A DNA stretch of 64,000 nt from Humulus lupulus. Its lineage: Eukaryota > Streptophyta > Magnoliopsida > Rosales > Cannabaceae. The stretch lies in assembly GCF_963169125.1 (NCBI RefSeq), contig NC_084798.1, forward strand, positions 168,793,980 through 168,857,979, in the 5' to 3' direction. Positions within the stretch are counted from its first letter, which is position 1. Each line of letters begins with the position of its first letter. The translations under genes were made by a program, and so were the position numbers. Shown in pieces: positions 55,591 through 64,000 of this stretch. The notes beneath the pieces are model-generated. The model made no database searches. It saw nothing but the letters and a program-made list of their open reading frames with translations, and was not told where the DNA came from.

Positions 55591-56974
55591 CATCTTTCAA
55601 AATAAGATCATAATTCTTAAAGATTTCATGAAACCCTAACATGCTTCTATTTTCAAAACATAAACATACATAACATCAATACTTCTACCACACATAAGAA
55701 CCTTATAATAGGCTCAACTAAAATTACCCCATCAAACATCTAAACAAGATGATAGAAAATCAATTAAAACACCACATGGATTATCTAGACATACAGAGAG
55801 CATAAAACATTAAGCCACTCATAGACATACAAATAAACCCTAACAAATTCTAATATAACAGTTCGCATAGGTGAAGCCCCAAAAATCAAAACAAAACCAA
55901 CACAAGGTTCTTCCTCACCTTGAGTACACCCAATGCTGAACCTAATGTCCTTTCCCTTTTGATTGGCAATCTCCACCACCTTATCATGATCATCAAATCA
56001 TTAGACAAACCAAGACAAAACTCTTATCAGCAAACATACGAGAAAAATATATCCTTACCCTTGTGTGTGTAGGTCGAATCCTAGCTTCACCTTCTCTTAG
56101 TTCTTGCAAAAATTTAACCTATCATCACCATGCATTTCACATTATTTAGAATCAAGAAGAATAAGAAAAGAATAATATTATGAACCTTAAAATAATACCT
56201 TAGGGCCTCAAGCCTTGACCTCCTATTCTTTTTCTTATCCTTCTCTTTCTCTCTCTCACGGTTTCTTCTTCTTTTCTCTCTCTAAATGTGTCGGCAGCCA
56301 CCAAGAGCCTTCAAGCTCTCATCCTTCCTATATAAAACCCCTATTGGTCAAACCCTAGAGCTAGGAAAAAAAAAAGAAATTTCCAAATTTTTAATATCCC
56401 CTTTATTTTTCCTATTAATTCACGAATTTTTCGCTCATAATTCAAATGGTAGACTTTCCCCATTTTTTCTTGATTTTTTACTTAAGTGTAATCCTCCAAA
56501 AATAGAAACAAGTCCAAAATTTCTCTCTATTAGCCTCACACGTCAATCTCTCTCTCTCTCCTCTTCTTATTTATTTCCCAAATCTCTAATATAAATACTA
56601 GCCTTCAAGAATATTCTTTCATAATTTCTCCCATTATTTCCTTTTCCCAAATCTCTAATATAAATACTAGTCTTCAAGAATATCCTCATAAATAAAAGAA
56701 TAAATTAAATAACGCATGGGAAACCAATGCATGCTCACCATTGCATATATGCACATGGACATACACAAGTGCTCAAGTGAACCTCTACTAGCCATGTACC
56801 CTAAGGCACACAACCAAAACTCAAGAGCTAACAATTTATAAATAATTAAATAAAACAATTAACAAATTTAATTTCACATAATTTCTACCAAAAAAATCAA
56901 ATAATAAAATTAAAAATTCTAACAATTAACAATAAACTAATACAAAATAACCATTAAAATAATAAAAAAATTAA
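55591..56974. other. Continuation of the AT-rich target sequence
   Basis: No coding recognised. CCTCACCTTGAGTACACCC (about 55914) and TCTCTCTCTC tracts (about 56250 and 56547) resemble parts of a minus-strand LTR. 56575-56617 and 56642-56684 are near-identical (TAATATAAATACTAG), a 67-bp-spaced direct duplication. Confidence 0.4.
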
Positions 56975-57736
56975 GTGCTCTACACCTTCCCACACCCCAC
57001 TGATTCCACACCTTTGTCCAAATACAGAAAGAAAACAAAGATAATTCATCCACCTTGCTCCTCTTTAGAATCTGATCCATTTGAGGAGTACGAACCCTTT
57101 GCTGACCATGAGATTGACGACTCCACTAACAAAGATGTTATGTCAGACACTGAATCTGAACCTCCTGAAGAATTGCCTGCACAATCTAAGGGCAAGAAAG
57201 CTATGGAATTTTCCAATCTTGTTCAGAAACCAAGTGAGGATATAGTGGAAATGGGTTGGCTAGGCACACTTACATGATCTTTTGGATATGTTCCTCAGGT
57301 ATGTTCAAGAATTTTATGCGAATCTTGATAATGAACTATTTGACAAAAAATCCTTTATGTTTGGGAAAGTTATGTTTGAGGTCATTGATATTTGTTTGAT
57401 GCTTCTAAGATTGCTAAGGTATTAAATCTTTCCCTTACTATTGAAAATGATGTCCTTGATTTTGACGAAAATAAGGTGTTATCTGAGTTAGTCGGTCAGA
57501 ACATGGCTTGGGAACCTAATATTTCCTTTAAGGTCACTGATCTTACTCATTACTATGTTGTGTTGCATAAATTTGCAATAAAAAATTGGGTGCCTACTAC
57601 CCATTCCTGCACTATAACTTATGAGTTTGCTTTCTTTTTGTTCAAAGTTGGAACTAGAGTAAAGGTAGATTTGACATCTCTGATTTTTGATCAAATTACT
57701 GCCTTGGGAATGCTAAGAAAAAGATGCACTATCTAG
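56975..57736 (+). pseudogene. Plant transposon protein domain (Transposase_32-like) fragment
   Basis: An acidic N-terminal part (EYEPFADHEIDDSTNKD, PEELPAQSKGKKAMEFS) is followed after a frame break at 57277 by FDASKIAKVLNLSLTIEND, ELVGQNMAWEPNISFK and WVPTTHSCTITYEFAFFLFK. This is the pattern of the putative plant transposon protein domain found in some Ty3/gypsy-related elements. It resembles no catalytic domain. The product's role is not known to me. Stops and shifts make it a relic; RT and integrase of the parent element are absent. Confidence 0.55.
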
Positions 57737-58407
57737 TCTTTCCAAATTTGATCTACCACTTACTTTAGTCTCAAAGGCCTCTCAAACTAGAATACGAATC
57801 TCGAGTTTTTCCCTCTCCTAGTGTGAGTTATAAAGTACAAGAAGAAACCAGTCTGCCAAGAAGAACAAAGGCCTTGCTCTCAAATCATATGCTTCTGACC
57901 CTGTTCTGACTGAACTCGCTGTTGTCAAGAAAACTCTGGGAACTATTCAAACAGATGTTCGCAGCCTTTAGAATTGTCTCTCGCCCGTTGAGAAACTGTA
58001 GCACACCATCCTGGATCAATTGGTTGTTGGTCCTTTCAAATGATGCCATCTTTCCTTGTTTATGTTTCGTTTTCATCGTTTTCATCGTTTTCATTTTCAA
58101 TAAATTGTAAAATAACACTTTAGTTGTCTTTTCTTTTATGTTTTATGTTGTTACTCCTTTGGCTTATTGATAGACAAAAAGGGGGAGTAATTTTTGGAGT
58201 TTTGAGGAGTTTTTTTTATTATGTTGGTTAAATGTTAAACTTTGACAAAAGTTAATATTGTCTGTGATATTGGTTATATGGTTGATATGCCTATCGCAGG
58301 GGGAGTAATTGCTACACTCTATTGATATATTAGCCAATATGTCTTGCAGGAACTCTCAGAATAGTTGTCAAAATATTTTTTCCTAACAAGTTGCAAAATG
58401 GGGAGAT
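57737..58407 (+). other. 3' untranslated region and purine tracts of the same relic
   Basis: Degraded coding (LALKSYASDPVLTELAVVKK near 57870-57930) passes into non-coding DNA. AAAAAGGGGGAG (58176-58187) and CAAAATGGGGAGAT (58394-58407) are purine tracts; the second directly precedes the LTR start. TTTTCATCG repeats occur near 58068-58095. Confidence 0.5.
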
Positions 58408-59049
58408 TGTAAAACTCTTGATTGGCTAACTTTATTTAGAAAAAATATTTTTACAACGCATGAAGAAAATCAAGTGGAATATCTTGTTTGATTTGTGAAT
58501 TGTTTCTTAAAAATTCTGATTGAGATTGTCAATTTAAATAGTTGTCCTTAATGTGAAAATCTTTACTAGTGTGAATATATTATTAGTACCAGTTTTATCA
58601 CAAACGAGACTTTATTAGTAGAATAATATATTTGACATATTCTGACTGAGTGTTTTCAAGAATTAAGTATTTCAAGATAAGCATGATTTGAAAATGAACA
58701 TGGTCAAGAAAAATGACCAAATTCGTTTAAGCCAATCAAGACTGATGATCACGCTCGGCAGTCTGTCGGAACAGAATCAACCTGGCTAGCAGATTTTTTC
58801 AATCAAAGAAATTTGCAAATATTCTTGAATTAATTGCAAGATTTCAGAAGAGTTGGCATTGGACATTTTTCTCAACTTTAAATACCTTGCTAAGGCCTTT
58901 GGAAAAAGTAACTCTTCCATTTTGAATTTTAAAACACTTGAAGTTATTTTCGAGGAGTGTTTCCTTGTAAGTATTAAGTTGTTCACCTTAATCTTTGTTT
59001 GTGTGCCAAGTGCACTTGTCTATGTATCTATATTGTCCTTTGTGTAACA
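58408..59049 (+). repeat. 3' LTR of the relic
   Basis: TGTAAAACTC to TTGTGTAACA (642 bp), placed after a purine tract. No partner LTR is in the window, so the boundaries rest on TG/CA ends and the tract. Only seven bases separate it from the next LTR at 59057. Confidence 0.5.
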
Positions 59050-59056
59050 GGTGGTA

Positions 59057-61087
59057 TGTAACGTCCTAAATATGCAAATAAGGCATAGTGCCTTGATTAG
59101 TGTGTAGGGAGGGAAATAATTGATTTAATTATGGTATTATGTGGTTAATTGCGATATATGTGTATCAGTATGTGATTACTTGAATTAAAATGATTATATG
59201 ACTAGATATGCATGTTTAGGTGAATTAAATATGCATGTGGGCCCGTTCTTGTAAATAAGGGCATATTTGTAATTTTGGCCTGCTGAGGGCGTAAATGTGA
59301 TTATGTGTGTGTATTGTGCTTAATACCATAGTATTGTGGAGATATATATGTAATATGTGGTCCGAGACGGTCCTAGAGAGCGGATTAGTAGAATAGTCAC
59401 AATGGGGTCGAATACTCGGCTTGGGGTGAGTCTAGGGGTATTTTCGAAATGTAGCACGTGTTTGGTGTTACTGGGTAAGAGGTAGCTTTATAGTGATTAT
59501 TTGGGTACGTCGGGATTAATTGGGGATTTATAGGAATACTCGAGGAATTAGTGGGAATGTGGCAAATGACGCTGTTTTTTCAAGTTTCTAATCTTGAATC
59601 AAAATATATAATAAAATTATTTTTTTCTATTTTCAGGGTACCTCATTTCTTTTTTTTCTTTGAAAAAAAAAAAGAGAAGAAGTGTTTTTGTTGTGATTTA
59701 GAGGTTTTGTTTAGGTTCAAACTTAGGATCTAATTTTTAGTTTTGATGAGTTTATGGGATAAGTTTTGGGGTGTTTATACCACTGATATTTCCTTGACAT
59801 GAATTCTAGACTAAATTATGGGTTTATGGATTGATTTAGATGTGAATTGGTGATGTTAGCTTTAGAAAAATGTAGGGGATTTCTGGGTTTCAGGGCTCCA
59901 GTCGTCGCCCTGTTCTTCAGGCGTTGCGACCCACATGAACTTAGAAGGCTTGGGAAGCCTCTTAAATCGTTCAAGCGTCGCAGCTCAAATAGGGCGTGAC
60001 GTGGCTTGTGTCCCCCAGAAGAGAGCCCCAAGGCTCTCTGACTTGTAGGGTGTCACGGCCCTAAGGGGCTGGTTTGTGGCTCAAATAAGGAATAATGGCC
60101 AATATATGGTTTTAAGCTCGAGACCTCAAATTTAAGGGCCCGGGAAGAATCCTACCCAGTTTAGTAGGATTCGAGGTCCCAGAGGCTAGAATATTATTTC
60201 AAAGTTTTTAATTGGTTAGGGCTTGATGGATAATTATTATTATTATTACATCGTGAATAGGTTTTACCTCCAAGGCTTAAGTTTAGGGGATCTTGCTTGG
60301 GATCACACTAGTCAATCAGGTTAGGACACAAGCAAGAAAACTATTTGTGCCTGTAGAACAAGACATGGATTGAATATCTGTGCTTAATGTTATGTATGAG
60401 TGTTTATAATTGTTATTTATGTTTGTATGGTTACGAATCATCGACGAAGGCTGGGAACGGCGATAATCATGTCGAATACAGGCCGAACAGAAACAAGTGT
60501 GAGGAATGCAGGTCGCCATGGCATGGCCATCTAGGGTGTGAACTCACCCATTCGATGAAAACCGTGAACCAAGTGCTTGGTAATGCACTTGGGTCAGCTT
60601 AGGTCGTTATGTGATTAGTCTGTTGTTTGTTTAAAGTTATGCATTTACTGGAATGAATTATTATATGCTATGTGCATGAGATTTCTTATTGGGACTTGGC
60701 TCACGGGTGCTCTATGGTGTAGGTAAGGGCAAAGGCAAGGCTGACCAAGCATGAGTTGGAGGGCGTGGAGTGGAGCGTACATGTTTGGCCTACCTAGTTG
60801 CCATGGCTGGGATTGTTTTGAGGGACACATTATGAACGTTTGATGTTGTCACTTAGGTCGACTGTACTCTAACTTTTAAGTTGTAAAAATAGTTTGAAAC
60901 AGTATTTTGGGATCCCAATGTATTTCTTTTATAACTTTAATGGATGTCTAAACCTTTTATACTTAATTTTCATTAAATGAGCTTTGATTCTGCTTTAATC
61001 ACACTTTTTAGTCTAAAACCTCGATTAGCGAGCTAATGGCACATTTTAAATCACATGGTAATGACTTTAAGGTAGTAGGTCGTCACA
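59057..61087 (+). repeat. 5' LTR of a plus-strand chromovirus
   Basis: 2,031 bp from TGTAACGTCC to GTCGTCACA, followed by a PBS. Shares the TGTAACG start, the GGCATA/GTGTGTAGGGAGGG block, the stem-loop at 60147-60172 and the GC-rich inverted repeat region (59898-60005) with the other chromovirus LTRs. The 3' LTR lies beyond the window. Confidence 0.85.
60147..60172 (+). other. Conserved LTR stem-loop (copy C)
   Basis: Arms GAATCCTAC and GTAGGATTC are perfectly complementary, loop of 8. Compared with copy B one T-A pair is replaced by C-G on both arms. Confidence 0.65.
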
Positions 61088-61090
61088 ACT

Positions 61091-61102
61091 TGGTATTAGA
61101 GC
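61091..61102 (+). other. PBS of the plus-strand chromovirus
   Basis: TGGTATTAGAGC, one base different from the tRNA-iMet-type TGGTATCAGAGC, three bases after the LTR end. Confidence 0.8.
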
Positions 61103-61392
61103 ATGCCAATGTTTATGGTTACTGGAGATTGACCGAACATGTACGCTCGTTGCCAGAGACAAGCTTGACTCAGGGTTGGTCGGTATTAAGTGAATTACCT
61201 ATTTATTTGCTTGTCTGAGTTGCTCTGTTTGCCTGAGTAATATAGATAGAGCATGATTAATATATTTGTATATATGATGCCAGGGCATGGCCCCTTTGAT
61301 TGCTATATGTTTATGCTATGTGTACATTGTGTTGGTTTGATGTTTGTGGTTGAATGACTGGACTGGGAGGTGGGTTTTGGATGTTGTTATCG
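61103..61392 (+). other. Leader between PBS and gag
   Basis: No coding recognised. It aligns by eye with the same region in the minus-strand element (15605-15860), including CATGTACGCTCG and GACTCAGGGTTGGT. Confidence 0.6.
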
Positions 61393-62500
61393 TGCCTGAT
61401 GTGCGGCGTCATTGATTGCAGGCATATTAAAGTTATGCCTTGGCGATCAACTAGACTCCGTGGCAATATGACCGAAGATGACAACCAGGGTCAGGACCAA
61501 ATGTTTGCCGAAATGAAAGCTAGACTTCCGCCAACTGAAGATGAACTCCGAGAACTGAGGCAACAGGTTCCTTCTCAGGATGTTGGGTTATAGATTCCAC
61601 AGGCTGTGGCACCAATTCCAGCCCAGCCTGTGATGGAGAACAGGTGGGAGCCTTTGTATGAAAGGTTCAGGAAGTAGCACCCTCCCACCTTTGAGGGCAG
61701 TCCAAACTCACTGCGGGAAAAGCAATGGATGAATATGATTTCATCCATATTGGATTTCATTAGGGTGGCTTATTCTAGCTACATGTTGAGGGATGATGCC
61801 TGCATCTAGTGGGCAGTCTTGTCCCAGATAAGGGATATGAATGTTATGGCATGGGATGAGTTCAAAGATGTTTTCAATGAGAAATACTACAGTATTACAG
61901 TTCAAGTTGCGAAGTGGATAAGTTTACTAATCTGACTCAGAACAGAATGGCCGTCACAGAATATGCTTTGAAGTTTGACCGGTTGGCAATGTTCACGCTG
62001 GATTTGGTGCATACTGATATGGTACGGAGGGATCTCTTTGTACGGGGACTGAATATGATGATAGCCTGTGATGTTAAGATAACATTTGATCCATGGATTA
62101 CCACTTATGCTCGGGTAGTGGAGAAAGCTCTTACTGCTGAGGGAGCTGAAGATCATATATAGAGAGATCATGCCACAAGGCGTGATGCTCGGAGGAAGGT
62201 GCCTCCCTTCACTGGTTCTAGCTGAGGAAGTGGCCCCAGTGAGCAGAAGAGAAAGGCCCCAAATTATTTTGTTCCTCCTGGTTCAGATAGGAGGGCACGG
62301 GGTGCTTTTGGTGGCCTTCAGGGCGAAGGAGAGAACTGGAGAAGCTTCCTAGACTATCCACAGTGTATGCGACAACATCTGGGGGAGTACAAAGTCAGAT
62401 CATGCTTCATTTGTGAGAGTGTCAATCACCTGAGGAAGGACTGCCCATAAGCCATAAAAGAAGAACCCAAGAGAAGTGACAACCTCACCCCAACCAGAGT
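61393..62500 (+). pseudogene. Gag of the plus-strand chromovirus
   Basis: Homologous to the minus-strand gag at 14376-15604. The usual start codon position reads GTG (CGTGCCTGATGTGCGG). Core segments: RWEPLYERFRK then a stop then HPPTFEG, MNMISSILDFIRV, FNEKYYS, TEYALKFDRLAMFTLDLVH and RDLFVRGLN. The zinc knuckle CFICESVNHLRKDCP keeps all four ligands (C-x2-C-x4-H-x4-C), unlike the minus-strand copy. Stops at 61591, 61676, 61807 and 62159 and a frameshift near 61910 break it. Confidence 0.85.
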
Positions 62501-62860
62501 GTTCACTTTGACCCATAATGAGGCTGAGGCTAGTCCCTCGATCGTGACAGGCCAGATTTCTAGTGTTGGTTCTTCATTTACTGCATTGATTGATTTAAGA
62601 GCTACTCATTCACTTGTATTTGCTAAGGTGATAGATCGCTTGTGTAGACCTTGTGATTTGTATGCTAGGGGATTCAGGAGTTTGTTGCTAACTGTGGAAT
62701 TGGTAGTATCTAGGAGATGGGTTTGAGCATTACCATTAGAGATAGACAGTAGGGAGTTGTCTGTGGATCTGATCGAACTGGTGATGGATGACTTTGATAT
62801 GATTATGGGATGGACTGGTTGTCAAAGTATAGAACGACAATAAACTACAAGTGAAGGATG
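62501..62860 (+). pseudogene. Protease of the plus-strand chromovirus
   Basis: TGQISSVGSSFTALIDLRAT keeps the active-site region in altered form: the family normally has DSGATHS and here LIDLRATHS, so Gly is replaced by Arg. LYARGFRSLLLTVELVVSRR follows, then a stop at 62726 and DFDMIMG-like text out of frame. Confidence 0.75.
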
Positions 62861-63029
62861 GTAACTTTTGAACTAGAAGGGGAAGAACCCTTTGTGTTTC
62901 TGGGGACAATGAGTGGGCCACGAGTACCTATGATCTCTGCACTAAAGGATAGAGACCTGTTGTAAGAAGGTTGCATAAGGTTCCTAGCGAACATACTAGA
63001 TACCTCTAGGGTCGTTTCAGTTGGACTAG

Positions 63030-64000
63030 ATGAGACCAGACTAGTGTGTGAGTTCCCTGATGTATTTCCAACAGATCTACCAGATTTCCACCACACCAAA
63101 AGATCAAGGTTGTCATAGAGTTGGCACTAGGAGCAAAACCAGTATCTAGGACACCTTACCGAATGGCTCCAACTGAGTTGAAGGAATTGAAGATCTAGTT
63201 GCAGGAGTTATTAGATCTAGGATTCATGAAACCCAGTTTTTCGCCATGGGGTGCTCTAGTATTGTTTGTCAAGAAGAAGGATGGATCCTTAAGAATGTGC
63301 ATTGACCACAGAGAGATGAATAAGTTGACTATTAAAAATAAGTATCCACTACCCAGGATCGAAGACTTATTTGACCAGCTACAAGGGAAGACGGTATTCT
63401 CTAAGATCGACCTTCGGTCTGGCTACCATTTTTTGAGGATTAAGGAGGAGGGCATACAAAAGATTGCATTCCGTACGAGGTAAAGACATTTTGAATTCTT
63501 GGTCATGTCCTTTGGATTAACTAACACCCCAGCAGCCTTCATGGACTTGATGAATAGGGTTTTCGGGGACTACTTGATATGTTTGTGATCGTATTCATCG
63601 ATGATATACTGGTGTACTCCCAATTAGAGACAGGGCACGAGCAGCATCTTTGTTTGGCACTACAATGGCTAAGGGAGCATAGGCTATATGGTAAGTTCAG
63701 TAAATGTGAGCTTTGGTTGCCCCAAGTAATATTTCTGGGCCACATTGTAAGTAAGGAGGGGATTTTGTTGGAGCCAACCAAGATAGAGGCGGTGAGAAAT
63801 TAGCCAAGGCCGAAGAGAGTGCCAGAGGTTAGAAGCTTCTTGGGATTAGCAGGGTACTATCGGCGTTTCATTGAGGAATTATCCATAATAGCCACACTCT
63901 TGACTGAGCTAACACGTAAGAAGACTAAGTATGTCTAGGAAGATAGATGTGAGAATAGTTTCAAGGAGTTGAAGTGGCGACTGATCACTGCTCCGGTACT
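63030..64000 (+). pseudogene. Reverse transcriptase of the plus-strand chromovirus (runs off the window)
   Basis: LVCEFPDVFPTDLP-like DNA at 63045, then frame 63199-63483: [40 protein letters not shown] and [19 protein letters not shown] (motif A Asp present). After a stop at 63481, [20 protein letters not shown] is complete, the part deleted in the minus-strand copy. A frameshift precedes [13 protein letters not shown]. Thumb sequence [18 protein letters not shown] and [16 protein letters not shown] follows with more stops, and the window ends before RNase H. Confidence 0.9.

Overview
The window is plant repeat DNA, most likely from a dicot; Rosales (hop or hemp relatives) is only an impression. 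It is AT-rich apart from small GC-rich islands. I find no intact cellular gene, rRNA, tRNA, CRISPR array or bacterial-style operon. Nearly all of it can be read as nested LTR retrotransposons plus one broken Mutator-like DNA transposon (MULE). Every coding region I recognise carries stops, frameshifts or deletions, so nothing here looks autonomous today.

Layout. 1-1545: 3' part of an LTR, primer-binding site (PBS) and gag start of a Ty3/gypsy Tat-type element, cut off at a 24-bp C run. 1560-2473: minus-strand chromovirus scraps (LTR piece and integrase tail). 2474-4305: solo LTR. 4306-9174: remains of a minus-strand MULE, with tandem repeats at both ends and a 2.3-kb solo LTR (5748-8078) inside. 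9175-17920: a rearranged minus-strand chromovirus. An LTR plus its flank is present twice around a truncated gag-pol, with three copies of one target-site duplication (TSD), CTTTG. 18490-22130: a second, heavily decayed minus-strand chromovirus. 22386 to about 41250: a Tat-like element with gag and protease pieces and an antisense gene but no reverse transcriptase or integrase. It is split by a solo LTR (24790-35785), which is itself split by a 9.1-kb chromovirus (26003-35135). 43255-55585: a complete 12.3-kb Tat element with perfect ATATT TSDs, gag, pol and a spliced-looking antisense ORF, disrupted by a solo LTR (44171-46362, TSD TCACC). 56975-59049: 3' end of another retroelement with a plant-transposon-protein domain and LTR. 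59057-64000: 5' LTR, PBS, gag, protease and start of RT of a plus-strand chromovirus that runs off the window.

How the parts relate. The chromovirus copies share LTR termini of the TGTAACG type and a tRNA-iMet-type PBS; they lie on both strands and differ widely in age. The two Tat-type elements with 3' regions each carry an antisense reading frame, converging on the sense pol or gag region and preceded by the same TATAAATA octamer on the minus strand. The clearest candidates for undescribed biology are this antisense gene system, including a derivative that lost pol but kept the antisense gene, and a short stem-loop in four divergent chromovirus LTRs whose pairing is kept by compensatory substitutions. 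All similarity statements come from reading by eye; no database search or alignment program was run.
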